A stretch of DNA of 35,553 nucleotides from Secundilactobacillus yichangensis (GCF_016861565.1 NZ_BOLK01000019.1:1-35553), one strand, 5' to 3'; positions 14,506 to 23,853 are shown, counted from the stretch's first letter. Notes: a model not told the origin generated them from the letters alone. Made by a program: numbers and translations.

Positions 14506-16755
14506 CTACCGCACTGGGCAGGCACCGCTGACACAGTCAGACTGATCAATCAGTTCTAAGTCCTTCTTGTCCATGGTGTTCAATGATGCGTAAACATCTT
14601 TCACATTATTAGTGATCTGAGCACGGCGCTTCTCGTAAATGTCTTTTGAAATGGGTTCCTTAGGTGCTTGCTTGAAGTCACTCCCGCTATATGGCAGTAA
14701 TGAAGTGGACTTGATACTGTGACGATATTGCTTCATCAAACCAGCAATCTTGCTACCTTCCTGCTTTGGCTGGAAGGTAATCGTGCAGCTCACGGCGTTA
14801 TCTGACCAGTACTTCTGTAAGAAGGCCTGGGTAGCAAACTGCTCTTCAATCGATACAGTCCCTGCTGAAGCAAACTCAGCGCTATCAGCGTGAGCAGCCC
14901 GAACGGGGAACTCAACACAGACGGTATTCTTGGTGTAAACGTCTGGTTCCACCTTGTAACCCGAAAGCCGAAGTGCTGGTAACAACGGATCACTGTCTTG
15001 GAACCGGATTCGCTGAATGAGGTAACCTGCATAGTGGAAGTGCATCCCCTCGGAAACACCGGCTAACTTTGCGACCGTCCCAGATGGCTTAACGGTAGTG
15101 TGCTTCACGGAAGGCATGCAGCCTAACGTTTCTGAATACGCATTATCCGCTGCCACAATATCATGGTAAAGTTCATCAAACTTAGCCACGACCCGTTGAT
15201 CGTAAACTGGTTCCTTGATTGCTTCGTGAGTCTCTGGATCGACTCCGTCCTTGAAGCCACGGACCACACGGTTGCCAAAAGCCTTTAAGATCCAGTCCTG
15301 AATCCCTGACATTGAAATTCCAATCCGGTGATTTTGGCTAATCACGTTTCGGGAAACTTCCCAGTCGTAATTACTAAAGGTTACCCGCTTAGCAAAGCGT
15401 GTTCCTAGCGTAAAGGCTTGGTCCAGGTCAAAGCCCTGTTCCGTTGCAACGGAAGGAAAGACTTCAAAGAGGTTGCAAGGTTCACCGTTTGCCAATGAGA
15501 TTTCGCCACAAGGGTTCGTCCCTTCAACGGCACCATCAATGTTTTCCTGACGGCCATCAATCAGACGACCGTAGTTTTTAGATAACTCCAGGTTAACAAT
15601 TCCAGGTTCACCATTGTGTAAAATAGAATCCGCAACCGCGGTGTAATCCTTCTTTTGTGTATCAACTGCCACACTGTTGTTAGATGCCCAGCGGTGATGA
15701 TAAAGCTTCTTTTGATCCTGCTTCATGGTAATAAAGGCATCGTCGTCGCTGGAGCCCAAAGCTAACTCAGCCGAGCGTCGGACATTTCCGGCCACTACCG
15801 TTTTACCAATCAAGTTACCCATATCAGTGCAGTCCACTGAAGATAATTTTTGACCAACACGCGAATTCAACAAGGTGTTCGTATCAAATAACATTTCAAT
15901 CAATGGCATTGGACCAGAAGCTGTACCACCGAAGCCCTTGATTTTGGCACCTTTTGGCCGAATGTCACTAACATCTAAGATCAGGTTGTTGCTGCGTTCA
16001 GGATTAGTCCCGTTAAAATGCATATCAATGAGGTGGGCGTTCGCTAAAACCCAGCCTTCACGAGTATCTGGCAGCTTATAGTAACGGCCTTCGTCTAAAG
16101 TATGTTCATTCAGCCATTGCTGCTTATCGGTTGCACCTAAGGCAACGGAATCATCGTAAGACTGGCTTGCCTTATCAACCAAAATTGTCAGCTTCACGTT
16201 GGTGTCCACGGCTGGAATCTGCTGAACATTATCCTGCACAACAGAAAAACCGACACCGCCGCCCTTCATCAATTGGTCAAACATGAATGAAAACGGCATT
16301 GAAACTGCTAACTGATCTTGATCGAGATACTCCGGCAAGATGTGACTGTCGCCGTATGGCTGTGGCCGAACTGCAACAAACCAGCAGTTATTTAGCGCAT
16401 CACCGTTGCGGTCTTGATACGGTGTCCCAGAGATCCACAAGTTACGGCCCGATGGTGTAGCGGAAAGACTATAGATTAACTTAAAGAGGTTTTGCGCTTC
16501 GGTTTCGAGTTCACTGACCACCTCTGGATCGATATGGTCTTCGTGAAGTCGAGGATCCAAATTAATGTTTCCTTCAACCACCCGCTTAACGGTTTCATCC
16601 CACTCTTCATGGCGGTTTTCCGACTCAATCCAACGGGAATATGTACGTTTGTAAGTGACCCAGCCAAGCTCACCCCAGTGTGGTGTGATTTCGGCTTTGG
16701 CCCTTTCAATAAAATCATTTGATAATGTAATTAAACGTTTAGCTGCAACTTGCAT
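14506..16755 (-). CDS. nrdJ: Adenosylcobalamin-dependent ribonucleoside-triphosphate reductase (class II, monomeric)
   Basis: A 749-residue enzyme close in length to the classic lactobacillus RTPR (739). It makes dNTPs from NTPs with a thiyl radical created by B12. Conserved active-site residues are seen: Cys124 in LNNCWFVAVR, and NPCGEIS with the thiyl Cys416 and Glu418, with the partner Cys427 in GEPCNLF. The C-terminal redox pair is in DCVSGACPVR, six residues from the end. KPSGTVAKLAG is also typical. I start at 16755 because AAGGAGGAATTGCG precedes that ATG; the in-frame extension to 16875 crosses the promoter. The promoter carries two NrdR boxes. No terminator is evident between its stop and the met promoter. 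Confidence 0.96.
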   Translation of the reverse strand: MQVAAKRLITLSNDFIERAKAEITPHWGELGWVTYKRTYSRWIESENRHEEWDETVKRVVEGNINLDPRLHEDHIDPEVVSELETEAQNLFKLIYSLSATPSGRNLWISGTPYQDRNGDALNNCWFVAVRPQPYGDSHILPEYLDQDQLAVSMPFSFMFDQLMKGGGVGFSVVQDNVQQIPAVDTNVKLTILVDKASQSYDDSVALGATDKQQWLNEHTLDEGRYYKLPDTREGWVLANAHLIDMHFNGTNPERSNNLILDVSDIRPKGAKIKGFGGTASGPMPLIEMLFDTNTLLNSRVGQKLSSVDCTDMGNLIGKTVVAGNVRRSAELALGSSDDDAFITMKQDQKKLYHHRWASNNSVAVDTQKKDYTAVADSILHNGEPGIVNLELSKNYGRLIDGRQENIDGAVEGTNPCGEISLANGEPCNLFEVFPSVATEQGFDLDQAFTLGTRFAKRVTFSNYDWEVSRNVISQNHRIGISMSGIQDWILKAFGNRVVRGFKDGVDPETHEAIKEPVYDQRVVAKFDELYHDIVAADNAYSETLGCMPSVKHTTVKPSGTVAKLAGVSEGMHFHYAGYLIQRIRFQDSDPLLPALRLSGYKVEPDVYTKNTVCVEFPVRAAHADSAEFASAGTVSIEEQFATQAFLQKYWSDNAVSCTITFQPKQEGSKIAGLMKQYRHSIKSTSLLPYSGSDFKQAPKEPISKDIYEKRRAQITNNVKDVYASLNTMDKKDLELIDQSDCVSGACPVR

Positions 16756-16774
16756 CGCAATTCCTCCTTTTTCG

Positions 16775-16822
16775 ACACTATATATAGTATCGTGCCACAG
16801 ACTAAATATCAATATGCAGTGT
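16775..16822 (-). promoter_or_regulatory. nrdJ promoter overlaid by two NrdR boxes
   Basis: On the minus strand TTGATA (16812-16807), 17 bp, then TACTAT (16789-16784). Box 1, ACACTATATATAGTAT at 16775-16790, covers the -10. Box 2, TATCAATATGCAGTGT at 16807-16822, covers the -35. They start 32 bp apart, three helical turns, which is the known spacing of NrdR box pairs. NrdR would repress nrdJ when dATP is high (family knowledge). Confidence 0.85.
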
Positions 16823-17045
16823 CTAAACAAGAGTTCGATTACGCGAACGGAAAACACCCATGGCAAGGATTCCAACCGTTCTAAATTTATTTATAGTCGC
16901 AGTCATGTTAGAATTTTTCTTTTTTTTCATCTTTATCTTGTTAATTGTAAATTTATTTTTCTTCTGAAAGTATTAGTTCTTTATATACATGACTTTTTAA
17001 AAGTTTTATACTTGGCTTATCAAAATTAAGACAGGGGGCTAAGAT

Positions 17046-17477
17046 ATGAAATCTCTAATTAAGTTTGTTGGTATTTTAATACTTTCACTCGGCGCATTCC
17101 TTGGTGTAACAACAGTGCAGGAGCCTAACACTACTACCGCTCATGCGACAACTTGGCATAAAGGGTCGCCACAGCATATTCACGGTAGCTATCATACTAA
17201 GACTTTTTACACTCATGGTCACAAAGATCAGATGTATTTCTTTATCTCTAACTCGGGAGCTAGTGTTATCGAAAAAGATAGCAATGGTCCTGGCGTCCAA
17301 AACGGCCTAAGCTATCATTCTTTAGGTAAAGGGAAATACACGCTGCGTATGCATTACCGTGCTGGCGGTTACGGTTACTACACAATTAAGATTAGTAACA
17401 AAGGGAAAAAAGTTTACGTATACAAAATGCTCGGAAAAACCTTCTACAAAGTATCCAACAAGTTAGCGGTTTATTAA
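17046..17477 (+). CDS. Small secreted protein, possible member of a lactobacillus-specific family
   Basis: A 143-residue protein with a signal peptide: MKSLIKFVGILILSLGAF, then a likely cleavage after TTTAHA, leaving a mature part of about 110 residues. The mature part is basic and rich in His, Tyr, Gly and Lys, starts TTWHKGSPQHIHGSYHTKTF and ends in short beta-like segments (YGYYTIKISNKGKKVYVYKM). The W-x-K-G-x-P plus G-x-[YW] opening recalls two other secreted proteins in this window (26458 and 27007), so I place it tentatively in the same family. ATG follows AGGGGG. It has its own terminator. The function is not known. Confidence 0.75.
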   Translation: MKSLIKFVGILILSLGAFLGVTTVQEPNTTTAHATTWHKGSPQHIHGSYHTKTFYTHGHKDQMYFFISNSGASVIEKDSNGPGVQNGLSYHSLGKGKYTLRMHYRAGGYGYYTIKISNKGKKVYVYKMLGKTFYKVSNKLAVY

Positions 17478-17492
17478 CACTAATTATTTAAG

Positions 17493-17532
17493 CAGTAAAG
17501 AAGCGGCGCAACTATGCACCGCTTCTTTACTG
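17493..17532. terminator. Bidirectional terminator between convergent units
   Basis: Arms CAGTAAAGAAGCGG at 17493-17506 and CCGCTTCTTTACTG at 17519-17532, extended by GCA / TGC inside. It ends the secreted-protein gene and the converging dehydrogenase pseudogene. No long T-run, but the stem is strong. Confidence 0.75.
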
Positions 17533-17543
17533 TCTATTCTCCG

Positions 17544-18636
17544 CTAAATCTTCTGATATGCCCTCGAAAATAGATCCACCGCTTTGATGCCTTCGAACAC
17601 ATCCTGTGGTATCACCTTAAAACCCATGTTGTTGATGGTTTCACCTTCCTGGGTGGTTAACTCATCCACCTTCATCAGGTCATCATCACTAGTATCTGCC
17701 AAATGCAAGTCAGCTAAAGTAGCTGGTAAACCGAAGTTTAATTCAAACTTCAAGTAGCGTTCAAGGGTCGTGTCATCTGCACCTTCTAATACAAGGCTCA
17801 GTTAGGACCCGAAAGCCACCTTCTGACCGTGAGACATCTTGTGCACATCGCCTGTTAAAGCTGTTAAACCATTTTGGAAACTGTGTGCAGCTGCTAATCC
17901 GGAACTTTCTGCGCCAACTCCGCTTAACAAAATATTGGCTTCAACAATGTACTCTAAGGCCGGTGTTACCACGTGGTCGTTAGCTGAATCTACTTTTGAA
18001 TAACAGTTCCTCGCATTTTCCGGCCAATGCCAAACCAGCTGAAGTCTGCTGCGTTTCTAGTGGCAGCAAGGTTACTTCTTTAGCTCTTGCTACCGTCTGA
18101 GCTTCAACGTTGGTTGAGAGGGCATCTGCCATCCCGTCAATTAAAAATTTCACCGGTGCGTTCGCAATTACAGATGAATCCACTAAAACCAGATCTGGAT
18201 TTTTATCGTAAAACATGTATTTCATGAACTCGCTCGTTTCAGAATAAATCACACTCAACCGGGTACATGGTGAATCATTCGAGGCTAACGTTGGTACGAT
18301 GACTACTGGAATCTTCAGCTGATCACCAACTGCCTTGGTCGTATCGTTCGTTTTACCGCCACCCAAGGAAATAATGAAGGAAGCATCCGTCTTAGCTCCG
18401 ATCTCCTTAACACAGTCAATCTCTTAAGGTGAACTTTCCCCATTAAATACAATGTGTTCAATATTCAAACCAGCATTTACCAAATCGCTATAAAATGTTT
18501 CCCCAATAAGTTTCCAAACAATGTCATCGGTCAATAAAATTCCATGGTCTCCATATGCCTTGATGTACTTTCCGGCTTCTTTTAGCAATCCCTTACCTTG
18601 AAAAAACGTGGAAGGGCTAGCAAAAGCAGTTGTCAT
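17544..18636 (-). pseudogene. gldA: Glycerol dehydrogenase, inactivated
   Basis: A full-length iron-containing alcohol dehydrogenase of the GldA type is recognisable but broken. It begins MTTAFASPSTFFQGKGLLKE at 18636 after GGAGG, with the glycine-rich SLGGGKTNDTTKAV and the metal-site pieces [17 protein letters not shown] and [11 protein letters not shown]. Lesions seen: a TAA at about 18426-18424 in the same frame (GESSP-stop-EIDCV), a frameshift with a small loss near 17990-18000 (ELLFK to VDSAND), and a TAA near 17803 (FGS-stop-LSLVLEG). GldA would oxidise glycerol to dihydroxyacetone with NAD. Three independent lesions rule out programmed recoding. The rest of the sequence is well kept, so the loss is recent. 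Confidence 0.92.
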
Positions 18637-18805
18637 ATGATGATACCTCCGAGTAAAATTATTTATTGCAATGGCATTGTAACCACTGTCATAAGAGCGA
18701 ACAACCAAATCGTTTTGCAATGTTTTACACAAATAATTGTCTTTTTGATGCCCGTTTATGGTACGATACTTAGTTCACAAAAATTAATTACTGGAGGCGT
18801 GGCAC

Positions 18806-20263
18806 GTGGCAAAACAAACCGAAATCAACGCAAAACAGCCCCCTGCAGTTAAACTGATGGCAGCTGGAGCACTGGGTAATGGCTTTGCAACCTACGCAGT
18901 CAGCGCCATCATGATTTTATATCTTTACGAGCCGCTACGAGCTGGCGGATTAGGTCTTGATCGGATTACCGCTGCGCAAATTATGGCGGTCTTCTCCTCG
19001 CTAGGATACTTTGCCGGAATCGCCGGCAGTTACGCGGCAGATCGGCTAGTGGGCCTGCGCAAGCCGTATCTATATGGCACTTTGCTTAATATTGTTGCCA
19101 TTTCACTGCTCGTTATCCCACATGGCGGATTGCTATTATTCTTTATTAGTTTAGCGTTGCAAATCATTGCTTCCGGTATCACTGGTCAAAGTCTCTACTC
19201 ACTAGTAGGCCTGATTTACAGGCAAAACGGCAAAATGCGGGACACGGCTTTCATCCTCATTTATATCATGAATAATGTTGGTGCCGCGGGTCCCGTCATC
19301 ACTGGCGCGGTCTCTTTACGCTTTGGCTACAATATGGGCTTTTTGGTCGCGGTTATCGTCCAGATTTTAACTACCTTACCCTATATTATTCTGAATCACC
19401 ACGACTTCGGTACGCTAGGACTGTTACCGCCTGATTCCATGCAGGCCGAAGAAAAACAGCGGCTAAAGAAACGACTAGCATGGGGAACAGCGACTATCAC
19501 CGTTCTGACAGTAATTTTAATTCGGTTAGGATGGCTAACTGCTAACAATTTTAGTAACGCTGTTGGCCTTCTTGGACTTGTCCTACCAATTGGCTACCTA
19601 GTCAAAATCATCCGCAGTACTAAAGTGACCCATCAGGAAGCCGGTCACCTAAAAACGTATGGTATTTTTCTGATCGGGGTCAGCATCTGCATGCTAATCA
19701 GTGGTCAAGCGAATGGTATTTTATCAATTTATACACTGGATCACGTCAACTTAAATCTTTGGGGCATACACCTTTCCGCGGCCAGTTTCCAAACCATTCC
19801 AGCAGTCTTAGCCGTTTTCTTTGGCAGCTTCACCAGCAAATTATGGGCTAAACTAGGGCAGCATCAACCTAATTCCAGTCTAAAGTTTGGGATTGGACTC
19901 TTGTTTTGGGGCGCTGCACCCCTGCTCATGATTCTGCCGTTGAGTTTATTCCCGGGTAATGTCAAAGTCTCGCCGCTGTGGATCATTATGTTCTTCATAC
20001 TGATGGTCGCTGGTGAAACACTGGTATCCCCAGTTGGCAGGGCGATGGCCAGTGCAATTGCTCCCCGCGCATACACCACACAAATGATGACGATTTTCAC
20101 CCTTTTTCAGGCAGCGGGTTCCGGCATGGCGGCCATTGCAGCGAACTTTTACACTAAGGGCCATGAAGTCGCCTATTTCTTGATTCTTGGTATTATTCCC
20201 ATTGTGTGGGGAATAATCATGTTGATTAATAATCGAAAGCTTACCCATAAACTTACTCAGTAA
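18806..20263 (+). CDS. POT/PTR family proton-dependent oligopeptide transporter
   Basis: A 485-residue membrane protein with about 12-14 helices. ILYLYEPLRAGGLGL in TM1, GSYAADRLVGLRKPYLYGTL (the POT A-motif loop) and FILIYIMNNVGAAGPVITGA (the family signature near TM5) fit the DtpT-like POT family, which brings in di- and tripeptides with protons. The ExxER motif of TM1 is not present in the usual form, so the substrate range may differ. The start is GTG at 18806 after GGAGG; the gene stands alone between the broken gldA and a convergent terminator. A pair with PepI as peptide use is a plausible role. Confidence 0.85.
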   Translation: MAKQTEINAKQPPAVKLMAAGALGNGFATYAVSAIMILYLYEPLRAGGLGLDRITAAQIMAVFSSLGYFAGIAGSYAADRLVGLRKPYLYGTLLNIVAISLLVIPHGGLLLFFISLALQIIASGITGQSLYSLVGLIYRQNGKMRDTAFILIYIMNNVGAAGPVITGAVSLRFGYNMGFLVAVIVQILTTLPYIILNHHDFGTLGLLPPDSMQAEEKQRLKKRLAWGTATITVLTVILIRLGWLTANNFSNAVGLLGLVLPIGYLVKIIRSTKVTHQEAGHLKTYGIFLIGVSICMLISGQANGILSIYTLDHVNLNLWGIHLSAASFQTIPAVLAVFFGSFTSKLWAKLGQHQPNSSLKFGIGLLFWGAAPLLMILPLSLFPGNVKVSPLWIIMFFILMVAGETLVSPVGRAMASAIAPRAYTTQMMTIFTLFQAAGSGMAAIAANFYTKGHEVAYFLILGIIPIVWGIIMLINNRKLTHKLTQ

Positions 20264-20264
20264 A

Positions 20265-20297
20265 AAATGGGCTCAGTAATTATCGCTGAGGCCATTT
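20265..20297. terminator. Terminator between convergent genes
   Basis: Arms AAATGGGCTCAG and CTGAGGCCATTT with one mismatch. On the minus strand it ends in a T-run (CCCATTTTTTAC), serving the DUF1697 gene; on the plus strand it can serve the transporter. Confidence 0.75.
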
Positions 20298-20303
20298 GAT
20301 CAA

Positions 20304-20843
20304 TCATTTATTTAACCGCTCTTCAATCATCCTCGCCAATCTCAACGTAGTGTTACGATTCCGAATCGAGACCACCGGATAGAACGGTTCAGCTAATATT
20401 TTAGCGAAAAATGAACGGGAATAATTTGTTTTAAACGGTGCGCGCCAGAAAATAACGTGAGCTGTGCACAGGACTCTATCAAGATCTGACCGTTTGGTTT
20501 CAATCAACTGATCAAACTGCTCCTGATATCCTGGTAATTTAAACAACGCGTTATACCGGTCATCGCCTGCTGCCAGCCACCACTCTGGTGCTGAGTTTAC
20601 CTCGGCCAAGTAATCTGGGGCAGCAATCACTGTATGGGTAATTTCAAAATTGTACTGGCTCGCAAAAACCGACGCGACCATTTTCCGTGCGTCCCCATCG
20701 TATCCAAACAAGAGATTGCCGCTATTAATATAGCTCTTAACGTCTACGGCGCCAGCTTGGGTAAGTTGCTGGCGTAAATTGGCCATGACCACTCGCCGAT
20801 TACCGCCAACGTTGATGCCCCTCATTAACAATACATACTCCAT
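20304..20843 (-). CDS. DUF1697 family protein
   Basis: A 179-residue cytosolic protein with the DUF1697 pattern: LLMRGINVGGNRRVVMANLR at the start, then VKSYINSGNLLFG. The family is widespread and small, without a proven function. The middle has ITHTVIAAPDYLAEV and the end VSIRNRNTTLRLARMIEERL, both usual for it. ATG follows GGAGGAATCAA. The gene appears to be a single unit. Confidence 0.85.
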   Translation of the reverse strand: MEYVLLMRGINVGGNRRVVMANLRQQLTQAGAVDVKSYINSGNLLFGYDGDARKMVASVFASQYNFEITHTVIAAPDYLAEVNSAPEWWLAAGDDRYNALFKLPGYQEQFDQLIETKRSDLDRVLCTAHVIFWRAPFKTNYSRSFFAKILAEPFYPVVSIRNRNTTLRLARMIEERLNK

Positions 20844-20931
20844 TTGATTCCTCCAGCTTTAACCTAATTATTGCTTCTTTATTTTTACCTAAATAAGGGT
20901 GCCGATTGATTTTAATAACAGTTCCTAATAA

Positions 20932-21696
20932 TTAATTCCCGATATACCATTGATAAGCATTATCATGCAGTATCCGCCTTTGATCGGCTTCACTGAATAA
21001 GTTACCGAACCGATTGATATCGTCCATACTGAAAACCTTCTTTACCCGGGTACCAGGCATATCAGTTCCAAACATTAACGCTGTATTATTGATAGCATTG
21101 ATTTTTTTCAAAACCGGCCAAGGATCAAAATCTAAACGGCCAAAACCGGAAGCCTTGATTTTAACCCCTTTATCTGCCAGACGATAGAGATAAGGAATCG
21201 ACGTCTTGCGTAACCCAACATGGTCAATTGATAACTTAGGAATCTTAGTTAACTCGGTACTTAATAGTTCTAATTGCTCTGGGCTAACCTGAATTTCAGT
21301 CGTCCAGCCAGCTAATTTAAAAGCTCTTTGCGAAAATGATACGATATCACTGACACTGGCATCATTTCCTCGAAAAAGATTAAACCGAGCACCAGCAACC
21401 CCCTTGCTTGCTAATTCCTGAATTAAGTCATCACTAGCATCCGTTTTAACATTAGCAATCGCAACGTATTTTCTATCGGGATATTTCTGTGATATTTCAT
21501 CTAAAATCTTTAAATAAGCCGTGTCAAAGCCCTGAAAAGATCCCGAAATAATCGCTCCGCCGTCAACATCTAACTTCATCTCTGAGGCCCGATGATTATA
21601 ATCTTTATAGGTAAATGGATCTGGCAAAAAGCCATTGTTCTCCTCCAGATGGAACCGATCATCTATAACATGAAAATGTGCATCAAAAATCTTCAT
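20932..21696 (-). CDS. Amidohydrolase-like TIM-barrel metal hydrolase
   Basis: A 254-residue protein of the amidohydrolase-2 / ACMSD-like group. The metal motif is His7-x-His9 in FDAHFHVID. IDHVGLRK (about 153-160) carries the mid-barrel His and MFGTDMPGTR (about 210-219) the conserved Asp. Enzymes of this group hydrolyse lactones or decarboxylate ring acids; the substrate here is not predictable. The start is ATG at 21696; TTG directly upstream is in frame but GGGAGCG fits the ATG. Not clearly in an operon with DUF1697, though no strong terminator is seen in the 88 bp between. Confidence 0.8.
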   Translation of the reverse strand: MKIFDAHFHVIDDRFHLEENNGFLPDPFTYKDYNHRASEMKLDVDGGAIISGSFQGFDTAYLKILDEISQKYPDRKYVAIANVKTDASDDLIQELASKGVAGARFNLFRGNDASVSDIVSFSQRAFKLAGWTTEIQVSPEQLELLSTELTKIPKLSIDHVGLRKTSIPYLYRLADKGVKIKASGFGRLDFDPWPVLKKINAINNTALMFGTDMPGTRVKKVFSMDDINRFGNLFSEADQRRILHDNAYQWYIGN

Positions 21697-21815
21697 CAAT
21701 TTCGCTCCCTAGTTCAAACTCTTAGGCTTATTAACATGCTCTACCTTTAATGCTAGCGTTACTATATTACCATATGAATCATTCGCATTCTGAAAAGCGC
21801 TCCTTCAAGCAAAAC

Positions 21816-21851
21816 AAAGAAGATCAATTCGTAATTGAATTGATCTTCTTT
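21816..21851. terminator. Terminator of the envelope operon
   Basis: Perfect 15-bp arms, AAAGAAGATCAATTC and complement, with a 6-base loop. On the minus strand it is followed by GTTTTG. It separates the four-gene operon upstream from the amidohydrolase gene. Confidence 0.88.
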
Positions 21852-21912
21852 AAGCTCTTTTTCATATTAAGTTAGCAAACACCCATCCCTGAATTAGCTT
21901 CACAAACTCAGC

Positions 21913-22809
21913 TTAAAATAAATCATTCAGACTGGTCAAAGCACTCGCCCCAATAATGCCTGCTAATAGCGCCATTAAGATGGCTATGCCAATCGCTAAT
22001 ATAATGCTGCCAACTACATAGGCGTATACGCGGTCAAAATGATTTTCAGTATGCGCTCTGAAAACCAGCACGGTATATCCCATTGAGACCATACTGTAAT
22101 AAAATAACAGGCATAACGCAGCTAACGGAATTGCAAAAGAACCCATGATGGAAAGCACAAAACCAACTACCCCCACCAACAGACCAAGACTCGAAATGTG
22201 AAAATAGCGGGTCATGTCTGCCATGTAACCAGCAGTTTTATCACCCAAAAAGCCACGGGTCACTAAGTGAGTAACGCTAAACACTAGAAATAAGAAGAGC
22301 ACACAAATCAATAACACCCCAAAAAATGTTCCGAAACTAGCAGTTGCTGAGGTATTTCCACCTGTATATCCATCTAATTCTGACAGAGCACCGCCAGCTA
22401 AGTGAACCTCTGTCATGGTAAAAGTTAACGCCACGATCAGCGATCCGACAAACAGGGAAATTAAGCCAAAATACTTGTTAAACTTGGCATCAATATCTGA
22501 AGGATGTTTGATACCATGAATCAGATAAGACCAGTAATTTTTAGCGTAAGCAGACGTTTGATCCATGTTGATATTAACGCCGCTCCGATTAGTTTGATTT
22601 GACTGGTTAAAGCCCTGCTGCTGATTCATATTTTGGTTGAAGTTAGCTTGCCCATTATTAAATTGGTTGGACTGGCTTGGACCAAATTGGGACTGGCTGT
22701 TTTCCGTCTGAGCACCAGCAGCGGCATTAACTTGAGGAATTTTAAAACCGCAATAAGTACAGAACTTTGAATTTGCAGGAATCTCGTTATGACAATTTGG
22801 ACATTTCAT
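21913..22809 (-). CDS. Membrane protein with N-terminal zinc ribbon and Gln/Asn-rich linker
   Basis: A 298-residue protein, last gene of the envelope operon. Residues 3-20 form a zinc ribbon (Cys3, Cys6, Cys17, Cys20, in CPNCHNE and FCTYCGF). Residues about 35-75 are almost only Gln, Asn, Ser, Phe and Gly, a low-complexity linker. From about 110 there are about five membrane segments (LISLFVGSLIVALTF, FGTFFGVLLICVLFLFLVF, LLVGVVGFVLSIMG, ALCLLFYYSMVSMGY, LAIGIAILMALLAGIIGA). The zinc ribbon would face the cytosol. I do not recognise a named function. It starts 15 bp after the preceding gene. Together with its neighbours it looks like part of an envelope-sensing or wall-related complex (inference). 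Confidence 0.8.
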   Translation of the reverse strand: MKCPNCHNEIPANSKFCTYCGFKIPQVNAAAGAQTENSQSQFGPSQSNQFNNGQANFNQNMNQQQGFNQSNQTNRSGVNINMDQTSAYAKNYWSYLIHGIKHPSDIDAKFNKYFGLISLFVGSLIVALTFTMTEVHLAGGALSELDGYTGGNTSATASFGTFFGVLLICVLFLFLVFSVTHLVTRGFLGDKTAGYMADMTRYFHISSLGLLVGVVGFVLSIMGSFAIPLAALCLLFYYSMVSMGYTVLVFRAHTENHFDRVYAYVVGSIILAIGIAILMALLAGIIGASALTSLNDLF

Positions 22810-22824
22810 TTTGATTCACTCCTT

Positions 22825-23841
22825 TTATTGATGCGTAATAGCGGTCTGATTATAAGTTCTCGTTCCAGAACTTGGCAGTACATCCTTACTGTGATCTGGA
22901 CCAACGAACTGGTATGACACAATATTATAGTTAGCGGTCTTCTGTTTCAGCGAGTACGTGTAGTCATGAACGTTGCCATGATACGTGGCAACCATGTCCC
23001 GGATATCTTGCTGCGTCGTGTTTGGTAATGAATTAAAACTCTTAGTGTTGCTGTTACGCTGCGCCGTCACTTGAGTCTGCAACGCATTAACAGTGTGGGC
23101 ATGATAAGCGTAGCCACCACCGATAATAACTAACAAAACAACTACAATACCAGCGATAATCGCAATCCGCTTGTTCCGTTTACCATGACTGACCTTTTTA
23201 GCTTGCTCCGCCGCCTGCATCGCTGGGAGTTTTGCTTGCAACGTTGCACTTTGCTGTCTGGCATCCTTGTAATCACCGAACTGTGCCAGTTCATTAAGTG
23301 CGTTCAGTAAGTCAACTGAGCGGTTAGCTTGATTGGCTCGCGCTAAAACCGCCCGGTAAGCCTGCTCGTAATTCTGTGCTTGGGCCTGCTTTTGATCCTG
23401 CGCCATGGCATTTTGAACTAAGCCAAGTTTTTGCTGGGCATCTTGATAATCGCCAAGCTGCGCAAATAGATTAGCAGCGTTCGATAAATCACCTTGGTTA
23501 AAAGCTGACATCGCGGCGTTATATTGCTGCTGTTGCTGAGCCGCCAGCCTTTGCTGATCTTGTGCGTCCGCTAGTGTCCGATTAGCAACTGCCTTTTCGT
23601 GAGCATCTTGATAATCACCAAGTTGTTCAAACAAGATGGCAGCCTGACGGGCGTTCCCCTTATCAGCCATTTCAACGGCCTGCCGGTAAATGGCTTGCTG
23701 GTTAGCTTTCGTCTTTGCTTCAATAGTCGCCTGAACTTGCGCTTTAGCTGCAGTCAGATCTGCTCCGCAATTCTTACAAAAAGCCGCGGACATTGGGTTT
23801 TCCGTGCCACAGTTAGGGCAGAATAACTTTGTATTTTCCAT
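22825..23841 (-). CDS. Zinc-ribbon membrane protein with three LGDYQDA repeats
   Basis: A 338-residue protein. A zinc ribbon at residues 8-25 (Cys8, Cys11, Cys22, Cys25). Three copies of a TPR-like helical repeat follow, marked by AAILFEQLGDYQDA (67-80), AANLFAQLGDYQDA (122-135) and ALNELAQFGDYKDA (181-194), about 55-59 residues apart, with Gln-rich helices between. One membrane helix at about 225-246 (IAIIAGIVVVLLVIIGGGYA) leads to an outer domain of about 90 residues. So the ribbon and repeats face the cytosol and a small domain faces outside. The layout recalls TcaA-like Firmicutes proteins (zinc ribbon, one helix, outer domain), but the repeats differ and no function is assigned. It starts 12 bp after the PDZ gene. 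Confidence 0.8.
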   Translation of the reverse strand: MENTKLFCPNCGTENPMSAAFCKNCGADLTAAKAQVQATIEAKTKANQQAIYRQAVEMADKGNARQAAILFEQLGDYQDAHEKAVANRTLADAQDQQRLAAQQQQQYNAAMSAFNQGDLSNAANLFAQLGDYQDAQQKLGLVQNAMAQDQKQAQAQNYEQAYRAVLARANQANRSVDLLNALNELAQFGDYKDARQQSATLQAKLPAMQAAEQAKKVSHGKRNKRIAIIAGIVVVLLVIIGGGYAYHAHTVNALQTQVTAQRNSNTKSFNSLPNTTQQDIRDMVATYHGNVHDYTYSLKQKTANYNIVSYQFVGPDHSKDVLPSSGTRTYNQTAITHQ

Positions 23842-23853
23842 TATTAATTCCCC

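Noticed and set aside
16756-16875. N-terminal extension of nrdJ
   Set aside because: It crosses the promoter and NrdR boxes, and the ATG at 16755 has an ideal ribosome site and the right family length.
17544-18636. Programmed frameshift or readthrough in gldA
   Set aside because: There are at least three separate lesions of two kinds without slippery sites, so decay is the simpler reading.
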